A stretch of DNA of 64,000 bases from Candidatus Bathyarchaeota archaeon (GCA_026014465.1 JAOZID010000010.1:216288-280287); one strand, 5' to 3'. Positions 54,406 to 63,222 are shown, counted from the first letter of the stretch. Made by a program: numbers and translations. Notes: generated by a model from the sequence alone, not told the origin.

Positions 54406-55458
54406 ATGACTGAAGATGCAGAACAATTCGACGAAACCGAAGAAGTCGAAGAAGAGGAAGAAGAAATCGAAGAGGAAACCAAACCAAAGTACCAGTTCAT
54501 TGAGGATATACCTGGTGTTGGTCCTGCTACTTCGAAGAAACTCAGTGATTTAGGCTACCACACCGTTGAGTCCTTGGCTATGGCGACCATCCGCGAATTA
54601 GGACCCGTGGGAGTTAGCGAGAAGAAGGCGTTTCAGATTATTGAAGCCGCCCGCTCGGCAATGGGCATCAATTTCATACGTGCAGACGAGCTCTACAAGA
54701 TGCGCAAAAAAGTGTTGCGGCTAACGTCGGGCAGCAAAGCCATAGACCGCATGATAGCTGGGGGCTTGGAAACCCAGACCATAACCGAGTTCTACGGCGA
54801 ATACGGCAGCGGCAAAAGCCAGTTCTGCCATCAGCTTTGCGTAAACGTCCAGTTACCCCCGGAACGCGGAGGTCTTGGCGGCGGCGCACTCTATATAGAT
54901 ACCGAGAACACTTTTCGATTAGAGCGTATCATCCAGATGTCGGAGCATTTAGATCTTGACCCTGAAGAAGCCGTCAAAAAAATCATATACGCCGAAGCAT
55001 TCACCTCGGATCATCAGATGTTTTTGCTGGAAAACGCCGACCAAATCATCAAAGACAACAACATCAAGCTCATCGTAATTGACTCGCTAACGTCACATTT
55101 TCGCAGCGAATACGTAGGACGCGAAATGCTCGCATCTAGGCAACAAAAACTCAACAAACACATGCACAAACTCACGTCGCTGTCGCGCGCGTTTAACGCA
55201 GTAGCCGTAGTAACCAATCAGGTCATGGCAAAACCCGACGTGTTCTTCGGAGACGCAATACACCCAATCGGCGGGCACATTGTAGGTCACACCAGCCAAA
55301 CCCGCATTTACCTGCGCAAAGCCTCGCATGGACCCATACGCATCGCACGACTCGTCTCCAGCCCGTACCTGCCTGAGGGAGAGGAAATCCTTAAAGTCAC
55401 GGAAAACGGTATAGAAGATGTGACTGAGGAGGAAAAAGCCTCCAAACGTGGTCGTTAA
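54406..55458 (+). CDS. radA: Archaeal recombinase RadA
   Basis: A 350-residue RecA/Rad51-family recombinase for homologous recombination. A very acidic N-terminus (residues 2-27) precedes a helix-hairpin-helix DNA-binding domain (IEDIPGVGPATSKKL). The core has Walker A GEYGSGKSQ, Walker B LIVIDSLTSHFRSEYVGREML, and the polymerisation segment INFIRADELY. No intein is present, although radA is a frequent intein site. The next gene starts two bases after its stop. Confidence 0.97.
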   Translation: MTEDAEQFDETEEVEEEEEEIEEETKPKYQFIEDIPGVGPATSKKLSDLGYHTVESLAMATIRELGPVGVSEKKAFQIIEAARSAMGINFIRADELYKMRKKVLRLTSGSKAIDRMIAGGLETQTITEFYGEYGSGKSQFCHQLCVNVQLPPERGGLGGGALYIDTENTFRLERIIQMSEHLDLDPEEAVKKIIYAEAFTSDHQMFLLENADQIIKDNNIKLIVIDSLTSHFRSEYVGREMLASRQQKLNKHMHKLTSLSRAFNAVAVVTNQVMAKPDVFFGDAIHPIGGHIVGHTSQTRIYLRKASHGPIRIARLVSSPYLPEGEEILKVTENGIEDVTEEEKASKRGR

Positions 55459-55460
55459 AC

Positions 55461-55940
55461 ATGCCTGTACCCCAAACTTTAGTAACACGGTACTTCCAGC
55501 TCCTTGTGGGCAGACAATTCACCGAAGCCGAACGCGAACTAGAACGCCTCAAACAGAAAATGCAACGTACCGAATGGAACCGCGGTTACTACCGCGCCCT
55601 TAAGGGCATATACCTCTCACGTAAAAGCAGCAACGACAACTACTCCTTTTTATCTAAACTTGACTTCACCGACAAGCCTGCCCTGCACGAGTACAGACGC
55701 GAGTTCTTTGACGAAACACACAGCAGCTTGCACGCAGATTTTGACCGCGGCTTTTTCTCTGCGTGGGCGGATTGCATGCGGGTTATTTCCCGAATGGAAA
55801 TTGAAGCGCCTGCGCCAAAGGTCAAGGCACCCGCGAAAGCGGCTCAGAAAGATGAAGAGGCTCCGCTGCTGGAAACAACTAAAGATGACAAAAGCCAAGT
55901 GACCATGGCGAATTTTGTGAAAAAGAAAGCTAAAGCCTAA
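55461..55940 (+). CDS. RadA-linked protein of unknown function
   Basis: A 159-residue protein. Residues 1-110 are helical and compact: YFQLLVGRQFTEAERELERL, then TEWNRGYYRALKGIYLS, FLSKLDF, YRREFFDETHSSLHADFDRGFFSAWADCMRVI. The last 45 residues are a low-complexity Ala/Lys/Pro tail ending VKKKAKA. I do not know a named family. The ATG lies two bases after the radA stop, so it is cotranscribed and probably translated with RadA, which makes a recombination-accessory role plausible but unproven. Confidence 0.8.
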   Translation: MPVPQTLVTRYFQLLVGRQFTEAERELERLKQKMQRTEWNRGYYRALKGIYLSRKSSNDNYSFLSKLDFTDKPALHEYRREFFDETHSSLHADFDRGFFSAWADCMRVISRMEIEAPAPKVKAPAKAAQKDEEAPLLETTKDDKSQVTMANFVKKKAKA

Positions 55941-55962
55941 AGCCACTTTTTTTGTGAGAGCT

Positions 55963-56316
55963 TTAGATTATTGCTGCTGGTGCGGCTTCTATGGGTCCGA
56001 TGCCTATTGTCAGCGTCAACACCCACACTAGAAGCCATGTGAAGAAGTAAATGAAAATGCCCATAGTCATAATTTTTGATTGCTTCTCTATCTTTGAAGC
56101 GTAACGCGCTTTCATCAAGTAGTAGCCTACAAGGTAAATGAGCAACGCTACGGTTATGCCGTTAAGAAGCGTGTTAGTTGACCCCTCGCCCAGCACCTGC
56201 TCTTGGATGGTTACACCACTCATCATTTCCCAAACATAAGAAACAGCCGTGCTAACCAAACCTGCCGCTGCACCCAATCCAACTCTAGTCCAGTAAATCT
56301 TTGTCAACACATTCAA
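55963..56316 (-). CDS. Small membrane protein
   Basis: A 117-residue protein with three membrane helices (about 12-30, 50-68, 82-108) and a charged loop (KARYASKIEKQSKIM). The N-terminal TKIYWTRVGLGAAAGL suggests a conserved archaeal family of unknown role. TTG 56316 starts it; the ribosome-binding site GGAACC is weak. It converges on the radA operon, 22 bp between stops. Confidence 0.7.
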   Translation of the reverse strand: MNVLTKIYWTRVGLGAAAGLVSTAVSYVWEMMSGVTIQEQVLGEGSTNTLLNGITVALLIYLVGYYLMKARYASKIEKQSKIMTMGIFIYFFTWLLVWVLTLTIGIGPIEAAPAAII

Positions 56317-56492
56317 CTTGGTTCCGTCCTATTAACGCTGCTTTAGCATCTAAATTAACCTGTCTACCTAATAAATTGTTGCCAACTTCTAACGCTGAAC
56401 CACAAAAACACGCACACTTCAACTTAAAAACAACCCCCAAACAAGCTACATGCAAGCCGTCGAAAAACAAAAGCAGAGATTATGGCAGGGTT

Positions 56493-56501
56493 TTTATAAA
56501 T
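56493..56501 (+). promoter_or_regulatory. TATA box of pheST
   Basis: TTTATAAAT, 52-60 bp before the pheS ATG, predicts a transcript start near 56523 and a leader of about 30 nt. Confidence 0.6.
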
Positions 56502-56552
56502 ACGGCAAAGTACATTACTCAGACGCACTGATTTAGGCAAAGGGAACAGCTG

Positions 56553-58076
56553 ATGGTGGATCTTAGGGAAAACGAAGTTCGGATACTTACGGCTCTTGCA
56601 GAGTTGGGCGGCAAGGTTTCTGTGGAGCAGCTTATGGCGAAATGTGAGCTTTCAGATGCCGCGGTTATGCGTTCAGCATTAATTTTACAGGAAAACAACC
56701 TTGCACAAATCCACGCCAACCCCCAAACCAAACTTAAACTAACCAGCGAAGGCACCCTCCACGCACAAAACGGCTTACCCGAACGCCGCATAATCAAAGC
56801 TGTCCTTGAGTCAGGCGGCAACGCAACACTTGAGCAGGCTGCAGAGAAGGTGGGGCTGGAGCAGCAGTTTGCCAAAATCGCTTTAGGTTGGACGCAACGC
56901 AAAAAATGGGCAACCTTTGACTCGAAGACCTCAACGTTGCAGGTAACGGTCGACCCCGAAGAGGGCACCGACGAAAAACTCCTCAAGTTACTGTGCAGCC
57001 AAGAGGAAACCGACCTGAATCAGCTTGACCCCGCAATGCAGTCAGCTGTTGAGGCGCTAAAAAAGCGCAAAGCCTTAACCGTAGAAGAGAAAACCCAACG
57101 CACCCTCGAAATCACCTCTGAAGGCAAAACCGCCCTCGAAACAGGTGCCATAAACTTGGCGGCAGGGCAAAAAGAAATCACCCAGCTGACCCCCGAGCTT
57201 ATCATCAAAGGCGAATGGAAAAACGCCAAATTCCAAACTTACAACATCCAAGCGCCCGTAGCACGAATCTGGCCTGGCAAGAAGCATCCGTACCTGAGCT
57301 TTTTAGATGAGGTTCGCGAGAAACTGGTGCAGCTTGGCTTCAACGAAATGGTCGGCACCAGCGTGGAGCTATCATTCTTCAATTTCGACGCACTCTACAC
57401 GCCGCAGGATCATCCCGCCCGCGAATTAGACGGCATTTACCGCATTAAGCAGCCTGAGCATGGCGACATTTCAGCGTACACGGAGGCGGTGCAGCGGGTC
57501 AAGCAGACCCATGAGAACGGCGGCGACACAGGGTCAATTGGCTGGGGCTCCACATACACTACACAAGAAGCGCAGCGGCTCATACTCCGTGGACACGGCA
57601 CCTGCCTAAGCGCCCGCACCCTGCTAACCAAGAACCCCAAAATCCCAAGCAAACATTTCAGCATTGCCCGCGTTTACCGCCCAGAAGTTGTCGACAAGAC
57701 CCATCTAAGCGAATTCAACCAAGTCGAAGGCATAGTCATCGACGAAAACCTAACGCTTAAAGACCTGCTGGGCGTGCTGGGCAAATTCGCCAAGGAAATC
57801 GCGGGCGCAGACAAAATCCGCTTCAGACCCGACTATTTCCCGTTCACTGAACCCAGCGTGGAGCTAAGCGCCTACAAAAAAGGGTACGGCTGGATAGAAT
57901 TTGGCGGCTCAGGCATCTTTCGCCCCGAAGTAACCCAACCGCTGGGCATCAAAACGCCCGTAATTGCATGGGGTCTAGGCGTGGACCGTTTGTTTATGAT
58001 GCGTGCGGGTGTGGAGGATATTCGCAGTATATTTAGCCAAGATTTGGATTGGCTTAGGAAAAAACAGGTGGCTTAA
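56553..58076 (+). CDS. pheS: Phenylalanyl-tRNA synthetase alpha subunit
   Basis: A 507-residue catalytic subunit of archaeal/eukaryotic-type PheRS. Residues 1-200 are winged-helix tRNA- and DNA-binding-like domains (ENEVRILTALAELGGKVSVEQL). The class II core has motif 1 around HPYLSFLDEVREKLVQLGF, motif 2 HFSIARVYRPE, and motif 3 ITWGLGVDR-type sequence (IAWGLGVDRLFMMR). Phe pocket FxPDYFPFTEPS is conserved. pheT starts 3 bp downstream. Confidence 0.97.
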   Translation: MVDLRENEVRILTALAELGGKVSVEQLMAKCELSDAAVMRSALILQENNLAQIHANPQTKLKLTSEGTLHAQNGLPERRIIKAVLESGGNATLEQAAEKVGLEQQFAKIALGWTQRKKWATFDSKTSTLQVTVDPEEGTDEKLLKLLCSQEETDLNQLDPAMQSAVEALKKRKALTVEEKTQRTLEITSEGKTALETGAINLAAGQKEITQLTPELIIKGEWKNAKFQTYNIQAPVARIWPGKKHPYLSFLDEVREKLVQLGFNEMVGTSVELSFFNFDALYTPQDHPARELDGIYRIKQPEHGDISAYTEAVQRVKQTHENGGDTGSIGWGSTYTTQEAQRLILRGHGTCLSARTLLTKNPKIPSKHFSIARVYRPEVVDKTHLSEFNQVEGIVIDENLTLKDLLGVLGKFAKEIAGADKIRFRPDYFPFTEPSVELSAYKKGYGWIEFGGSGIFRPEVTQPLGIKTPVIAWGLGVDRLFMMRAGVEDIRSIFSQDLDWLRKKQVA

Positions 58077-58079
58077 CGT

Positions 58080-59768
58080 ATGCCGACAATTGATGTAGAC
58101 TTGAACGAGTTTGAAAGGCTTCTTGGGAAAGCATACAATGGCGATTTGGAAGAAATCGATGAGTTGCTGTCTTTGGTGAAAAGCGAAATCAAAGGCTACA
58201 ACAAACAAGACAACACCCTAAACATCGAAGTCAAAGACACCAACCGCCCCGACCTATGGAGCGTAGAAGGACTAACCCGAGCCCTACGCGGCTTCCTAGA
58301 CCTCACAAAAGGCGCCAAAACATACAACCTTGCAAAAGCCCTTATCGACGTTAACGTTGACCCAAAACTTGAGGCAATTCGCCCCTTCATCGGATGCGCC
58401 ATAATCAAAAACGTAGCACTTACAGACACGATTATCCGCGGGCTCATGCAGCTTCAAGACAAACTGCACAAAACCTACGGACGCAACAGGCAAAAAACCT
58501 CAATTGGACTCTACGATTTTGACCTGATTACGCCGCCTCTAAGCTACCAAGCAGTTAACCCCGACAAAATCAGTTTCGTGCCGTTGGGTTTCACCGAAAA
58601 ACTCAGTTTAAACCAGATTCTCGATGAGCACCCAAAAGGGCAAGAATACGCCCACATAATCAACAAGCACAGCAGCTACCCCATATTGATGGACGCAAAC
58701 AAAAACGTGCTCTCCTTCCCGCCTATCATCAACTCGAATGACATAGGCAAAGTCACCGAGCAAACCAAGAACCTGCTCGTAGAAGTCACGGGAACCCAAC
58801 AGCAAATCGTGCTTAACACTTTGAACTTAGTAGTGCTCTCTGTTCTCGACGAAAACGGACAAGCCTACGCAGCCAACATACACTACCCCAACAAAGACAA
58901 ACAGGTTACGCCCGACTTTGCAGGCAGACAAGTAGAGCTAAACGTGGAGTACACGAACAAGATTTTGGGGATGCAGTTTACGGGCAAACAAATTGCTCAG
59001 TTGCTGCAGACCGCGGGGTTTGACATTAAACAGGTGGATGACCGTGTCGTCATGGTTTTGGTGCCCTGTTATCGTGTTGATATTATGCATCAAATTGACT
59101 TGGTGGAGGATGTTGCAGTGGCTTATGGATATAACAACATCGAAGCTGTTTGGAAGGAGCTTGCGACAACGGGTTCTGCTGCGCCCCAACAACACCTGAT
59201 AAACACCGCCCGCGACTTGATGGCGGGGTCAGGCTACCAAGAAGTCCTCAACTACACCCTAACCAACCCCGACAACCTATTCACCAAAATGAACCATCCA
59301 AAAACCGCCACCGTTGACCTGCTCAACCCAAAAATCGTAACCATGACTTGCCTGCGAAACTGGCTCCTGCCCAGCCTCATGGAGTTCTTAAGCAACAACC
59401 AATCCGTCGAGTTCCCCCACAAAATCTTTGAACTAGGAAAAATCACCCTACCTGACCCAACCGCCGAAACCAAAACCCACGACAAAAACAGTCTTGCCGC
59501 CGCAACCTGCCACCCCACCGCAGGATTTAGCGAAATCAAAGCTTGCTTAGATGCTTTCTTTTTGAATCTGGGCGTGACCTGGCAAATCAAACCCGCCAAG
59601 CACCCAAGCTTCATCGAAGGACGCGTGGGAACGGTTCTGGTAGACGGAAAAGAAGTCGGCGTAGTAGGTGAAATCCATCCGCAGGTGTTAACCGCGTGGA
59701 AGCTGGAGAATCCTGTTGCCGCTTTTGAAGTGGACATGGAGCAGATTGAGAGGTTGAAGACGGCTTAG
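58080..59768 (+). CDS. pheT: Phenylalanyl-tRNA synthetase beta subunit
   Basis: A 562-residue subunit of archaeal length (bacterial forms are about 800). It begins with PTIDVDLNEFERLLGK, then a B3/4 editing domain, a B5 domain near 275-350 and an inactive class II-like core (DLVEDVAVAYGYNNIEA). The C-terminal anticodon-recognition domain of bacterial PheT is absent, as is normal for archaea. It assembles as an alpha2-beta2 enzyme with PheS. Confidence 0.97.
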   Translation: MPTIDVDLNEFERLLGKAYNGDLEEIDELLSLVKSEIKGYNKQDNTLNIEVKDTNRPDLWSVEGLTRALRGFLDLTKGAKTYNLAKALIDVNVDPKLEAIRPFIGCAIIKNVALTDTIIRGLMQLQDKLHKTYGRNRQKTSIGLYDFDLITPPLSYQAVNPDKISFVPLGFTEKLSLNQILDEHPKGQEYAHIINKHSSYPILMDANKNVLSFPPIINSNDIGKVTEQTKNLLVEVTGTQQQIVLNTLNLVVLSVLDENGQAYAANIHYPNKDKQVTPDFAGRQVELNVEYTNKILGMQFTGKQIAQLLQTAGFDIKQVDDRVVMVLVPCYRVDIMHQIDLVEDVAVAYGYNNIEAVWKELATTGSAAPQQHLINTARDLMAGSGYQEVLNYTLTNPDNLFTKMNHPKTATVDLLNPKIVTMTCLRNWLLPSLMEFLSNNQSVEFPHKIFELGKITLPDPTAETKTHDKNSLAAATCHPTAGFSEIKACLDAFFLNLGVTWQIKPAKHPSFIEGRVGTVLVDGKEVGVVGEIHPQVLTAWKLENPVAAFEVDMEQIERLKTA

Positions 59769-59854
59769 TCGGATGCTGAGTTGGATTTTGTTATGCAGCT
59801 TTGCAGTGTTTAGTAACACTTCTACCGTAAAAATGGACGACATGTTTGAGTTGG

Positions 59855-59871
59855 TGTGTACAGAATACACA
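59855..59871. promoter_or_regulatory. Operator-like palindrome 1
   Basis: TGTGTA-N5-TACACA in the 280-bp gap between pheT and the zinc-finger gene. With the TGTAC dyad 28 bp further on, it forms a twin site with centres about 44 bp apart. No regulator is encoded next to it. Confidence 0.4.
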
Positions 59872-59898
59872 TTATTCTTGTAAAACTTTTTGTGTGTT

Positions 59899-59914
59899 TG
59901 TACGAAAGTGTACA
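59899..59914. promoter_or_regulatory. Operator-like palindrome 2
   Basis: TGTAC-N6-GTACA, sharing the TGTA half-site with palindrome 1 but with different spacing. About 135 bp before the ATG at 60048, which is far for direct TATA blocking unless the promoter is distal. Confidence 0.4.
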
Positions 59915-60047
59915 TTTTAACGTAATAACTACTCTTTCCAGACGCACAGCAAACGTCAAGCGCATTTGTTTCGCATATACCCACATGTTATGAACCCTTA
60001 AAATCCACCATTGATAGGGATATTTTGATGGGGTAGGACGCGAGAAC

Positions 60048-60347
60048 ATGGTACAAGTAAAGTATAGTGAAGAGAAGTTACGGGAATTGCATAAACGGGT
60101 TGTTGAAGACCCAAACAAGACTGTTCTCGAGAAGAGCCGCATTGTTTGTCCAGTTTGTGGCAAGAAAATTTTGATGATTCCGACTTTGCGCGTTATGAAT
60201 GTTGCAATTGAAAACCACGTGGGTTTTCATAAAAAACAGTTAACTACTGACCCCATAAAAGTTCGCCAAACCGCCATCTTTGTCAGGCTTTGCCTAATGG
60301 AACAAGTCCTACAGCAAACCAACAAAACACACTTTTTCTACTCATAA
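60048..60347 (+). CDS. Small zinc-finger protein
   Basis: A 99-residue protein. Residues 1-30 are a charged helix (YSEEKLRELHKRVVEDPN). CPVC at 34-37 and HVGFH near 57-61 would form a C2H2-type zinc finger. The C-terminal third is helical (RQTAIFVRLCLMEQVLQQ). No named family known to me. Two palindromes lie in its upstream region. Its 3' end overlaps the small minus-strand gene at 60338-60499 by 10 bp. Confidence 0.65.
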   Translation: MVQVKYSEEKLRELHKRVVEDPNKTVLEKSRIVCPVCGKKILMIPTLRVMNVAIENHVGFHKKQLTTDPIKVRQTAIFVRLCLMEQVLQQTNKTHFFYS

Positions 60348-60499
60348 ATTTTTTCTGCTTGGTTAGTGTATGTGAGAGGGTGAGTCATTGTTTGTTGGCT
60401 ACCACGGGCCAATCCGTCATCGAGGAGAAAGGAGAAGGCTTCGAGAACGGAAAAATATTGCATTGGCTCTGGTTTGCCCTCAACCTCAACACCCTCCAT
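60338..60499 (-). CDS. 53-residue hypothetical protein (short gene)
   Basis: Reading the minus strand from ATG 60499 gives MEGVEVEGKPEPMQYFSVLE and a similar natural-looking remainder, ending NQAEKIYE before TAG. A strong minus-strand TATA-like CTTTTATATATT at 60526-60537 puts the transcript start near 60503, so the mRNA would be almost leaderless. An in-frame TGA just upstream fixes this start. It is acidic with one amphipathic helix. Function unknown. Confidence 0.55.
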   Translation of the reverse strand: MEGVEVEGKPEPMQYFSVLEAFSFLLDDGLARGSQQTMTHPLTYTNQAEKIYE

Positions 60500-60525
60500 A
60501 TCACATCACAAGACTTAAGATAACA

Positions 60526-60537
60526 ATATATAAAAGG
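60526..60537 (-). promoter_or_regulatory. TATA box for the 53-residue gene
   Basis: ATATATAAAAGG on the plus strand (CCTTTTATATAT on the minus strand) is one of the strongest TATA-like boxes in the window. On the minus strand it lies about 27-38 bp before ATG 60499. It could also fire toward the plus strand, antisense to the next gene. Confidence 0.5.
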
Positions 60538-60566
60538 ATTGCGCATTTTTAATAATGATGCGCCGT

Positions 60567-61148
60567 TTAGGAGCGGGTTAGTTGTCCTTCTATGATTTTT
60601 TGTTCGGAGATTTCGAGTTGTTTGCTTATCCAGGCTTTTAGGAGTGTTGCGGTTTTTGGTGTGTCGCCGTTGAAGGTGATTAGTTGGCTGTTTTTTATGG
60701 CTTCTGCTTGGAATGTTTGTTCGGTTTTGTCGTATGTGAAAGAGACGGTTTGAGCTTGGGCTGCTATGCCTTGGAAGTCTTCCCATTGTTTGCATCTTAC
60801 GAGCAACGGCATGTTAGCGGGCAAGCTGGGACAGCTTGTTTGAGCTGAAACTGGCGCCACGTTTGACTGGGCGCTAGCAAAAACTGGATTTGAAGACGAA
60901 ACCTGCTGCAGAGGAGGTCTTGCTGCAAAATGCGTAATGATATTGCTCATGTCACCTTGAAGCCCCGTTATTTTTGCTTCAATTTTCTCGACTTTATCAT
61001 TTAGTTCTCCGGCTTCACCGATCTGGTTTGCAACTGAGCCCAATTCACCAACAAGTTTGTCTAGGTCTTTTTCGTGCTCTTTAAGAACATTAATGATGAA
61101 GTCAATGGCCTCCAAGGCTTCATCTTTTGGTGGTGTTTTCTCCGTCAT
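60567..61148 (-). CDS. Hypothetical protein with coiled coil and C-terminal alpha-beta domain
   Basis: A 193-residue soluble protein. Residues 8-75 are coiled-coil-like heptads (AIDFIINVLKEHEKDLDKLVGELGSV and LNDKVEKIEAKITGL). A Ser/Pro/Ala-rich linker (80-110) leads to a domain from MPLLVRCKQWEDFQGIA to the end, alternating strands and helices. I do not recognise it. ATG 61148 has a minus-strand TATA-like GCTTTATAG near 61174. Nothing in the neighbourhood hints at its function. Confidence 0.7.
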   Translation of the reverse strand: MTEKTPPKDEALEAIDFIINVLKEHEKDLDKLVGELGSVANQIGEAGELNDKVEKIEAKITGLQGDMSNIITHFAARPPLQQVSSSNPVFASAQSNVAPVSAQTSCPSLPANMPLLVRCKQWEDFQGIAAQAQTVSFTYDKTEQTFQAEAIKNSQLITFNGDTPKTATLLKAWISKQLEISEQKIIEGQLTRS

Positions 61149-61373
61149 TATTGTTCAGTCCTCACAACGCCTACTATAAAGCCAAGTCTAAATAAAGCTA
61201 ACGAATCCAAACAATATATCAACACACAGTTGCCTATGTCAGTATTTAGAATCTGGCTTGTCCCTTCATAAACAACAGCATCTGCACTACCAAAACAAAG
61301 CTTCCCGTCCCACATAAAGGCTTGTCTGTACAACACAAATACACACAAAAAACACCGTCAAAAAACTTGGCGT

Positions 61374-61529
61374 TTAGAAACTGGCTACGCCTTTTTTCTC
61401 GCTAAAATCATACCATGACCATGCTGCATCAATTATGCTCTCTGCATAACCACACTTCGAAAGAAGCTCCTTGAATTCTTTCTTAGCCTCCGTATACAGC
61501 ACATCCACTACGCAAAACTCAAAAATCAA
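61374..61529 (-). CDS. About 50-residue hypothetical protein (short gene)
   Basis: The minus strand encodes VDVLYTEAKKEFKELLSKCG, then YAESIIDAAWSWYDFSEKKG and VASF before TAA. The start may be TTG 61529 (51 residues) or GTG 61508 (44). A minus-strand TATA-like ACATATATTTT near 61560-61570 predicts a transcript start near 61537. The composition, an amphipathic helix followed by a compact Trp-rich end, looks like a real protein. I do not know a family. Confidence 0.5.
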   Translation of the reverse strand: MIFEFCVVDVLYTEAKKEFKELLSKCGYAESIIDAAWSWYDFSEKKGVASF

Positions 61530-61623
61530 ACTTAAACGTTACGAACCCAAAATACATAGAAAATATATGTTGTCTTTTGACGCTTAAAACGTCAAAAACG
61601 GTTTTTAATCTGGCGGTTCTGCT

Positions 61624-61833
61624 TTACGATTGGGGGTTGGGTTTGTTTTGGTTTGAGGCGAGGTCGCGCAGGTTTTGCACGGGTGAATCTGCTGTGTAGC
61701 CTTGTTGGGCTTGGGTTTTTTCGCGGTATTTTGTTTCAGAGATTTTGGCTTTGCATTCTTTGGGGCTAAATTCTACGCTGGCTTCTAGTTTGCGTATGGC
61801 TCTGCCGATTCTGCGTTGACCTTTCGTAACCAT
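61624..61833 (-). CDS. Short basic hypothetical protein
   Basis: A 69-residue frame starting MVTKGQRRIGRAIRKLEASVEF, strongly basic at the N-terminus, then polar and disordered to the end (NQNKPNPQS). No family or ribosome-binding site is clear, but codon usage is not that of a shadow frame and no gene opposes it. Confidence 0.4.
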   Translation of the reverse strand: MVTKGQRRIGRAIRKLEASVEFSPKECKAKISETKYREKTQAQQGYTADSPVQNLRDLASNQNKPNPQS

Positions 61834-61980
61834 AATTGAGCACTTAGTAACTGTATACGCTTGCTTGCCTTATACGTTTAGCCCAAAACTTCCCGCAAAA
61901 CCTTTTTTGGCTAAAAAGTGGGCTGGAGCGAATCTATAAAAGCATTAAGCAACACCTGAATACGTGGAGACGTTTGCGTT

Positions 61981-63222
61981 TTGAGGATTGCTTTTTTTGT
62001 CTGGGAGTACCCACCTGCGTTGGTAGGCGGTTTAGGAACTTATGCAGAATACATAACACAAGAGTACGTTGAAATCGGGCATGACGTATCAGTTTTCACC
62101 TTAAACCCAGGGGGTTTGAAAACCCGCGAAATCCTGCGGGGCGTGGAAGTTCACCGTCCCGTGATTGCTGATGCAAGCAGCGTTTTCCCGTTTTTTGTTG
62201 TAGACGACCTTAAGAAATGGGGAACCAACATCAAACTTTTCAACGACATATTCATCTACAACGTCCTGAGCGCAACCAAATTCCTCAATAACCTGATAAA
62301 AAAAGAGAGATACCATTTTGATGTAGTCTGCGTACATGACTGGCTAAGCAGCATCGCAGGTCTTGTCATCAAGAATGACTCCAAAATCCCCGTGGTTTTC
62401 CACACTCACAGCACCGAATGGGGAAGAAGCGGCGGACACGGCTCCGAAGTAGTAAGCCACTTCGAAAACGCCATGGCGCAAAAAGCCAACCGCGTAATAA
62501 CCGTTAGCCACGCAATGCAACAAGACCTCATACAGCATGGCTGGCCGTCCTCAAAAATCAGTGTAGTCTGGAACGGCGTTGACACTAACCGTTATGACCC
62601 AAACAAAGTCAGCAAAAACGCCGTGGCAGCTCTGCGTGAAAGCTACGGCATACCAGAAGACTGGAACATGATACTTTTCGTTGGCAGACTCACATGGGTA
62701 AAGGGAGTACGAAATATCCTGCAAGCCATGCCCGCCGTACTCAAAGAGCACCCCAAAACCAAACTTGTCATACTAGGAAAAGGCGAAGAACAAAGTGACA
62801 TAACAGAAACCGCCGAACGCCTAAACATCAAAGACAACGTAGTCTACCGCTTCGACTTCGTCCTCGAGCAGCAACGCATCTTGCACTACGCCGCCTGCGA
62901 CCTATGCGTCTTCCCCAGCTTGTATGAACCCTTTGGCATAGTTAGCCTAGAAGCTATGGCTATGGAAAAACCCGTAGTCGTAGGAGCAAGAGGCGTCGTG
63001 GGTTTCAAAGAGCAAGTCGTAAATTCAGGCGAAGACCAAAACGGCGTCCACGTCAACGGCGAAGACCCAGTCGACATTGCATGGGGCATTGGAGAGGTTC
63101 TGCGTGACCCCGATCAAGCCAAAGAATGGGGCAAAAACGGACGCAAACGAGTCTTGGAAATCTTTACGTGGAGAAAAGTAGCCGACGAAACCCTGAAAAT
63201 CTACGAATCCCTGCTCCGCTAA
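61981..63222 (+). CDS. GT4-family glycosyltransferase (glycogen synthase-like)
   Basis: A 413-residue GT-B enzyme. N-terminal RIAFFVWEYPPALVGGLGTYAEYI contains the Gly-rich loop of glycogen-synthase-like GT4 proteins, and VCVHDWLSSIAG follows. The C-terminal domain has FVGRLTWVKGVRNIL (R and K for the nucleotide-sugar phosphates) and the E-x7-E motif in YEPFGIVSLEAM. It probably makes an alpha-glucan or surface glycan. TTG 61981 starts it; a TATA-like CTATAAAAGC at 61934-61943 predicts a 20-nt leader. Confidence 0.92.
   Translation: MRIAFFVWEYPPALVGGLGTYAEYITQEYVEIGHDVSVFTLNPGGLKTREILRGVEVHRPVIADASSVFPFFVVDDLKKWGTNIKLFNDIFIYNVLSATKFLNNLIKKERYHFDVVCVHDWLSSIAGLVIKNDSKIPVVFHTHSTEWGRSGGHGSEVVSHFENAMAQKANRVITVSHAMQQDLIQHGWPSSKISVVWNGVDTNRYDPNKVSKNAVAALRESYGIPEDWNMILFVGRLTWVKGVRNILQAMPAVLKEHPKTKLVILGKGEEQSDITETAERLNIKDNVVYRFDFVLEQQRILHYAACDLCVFPSLYEPFGIVSLEAMAMEKPVVVGARGVVGFKEQVVNSGEDQNGVHVNGEDPVDIAWGIGEVLRDPDQAKEWGKNGRKRVLEIFTWRKVADETLKIYESLLR

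Noticed and set aside
54406-55458. Possible intein in radA
   Set aside because: The reading frame is contiguous at normal length (350 residues) through Walker A and the DNA-binding loops.
56285-56470. Minus-strand frame with CACFCGSALEVGNNL resembling a zinc ribbon
   Set aside because: Only half a ribbon, no start signal, and it overlaps the membrane-protein start and faces the pheS promoter.
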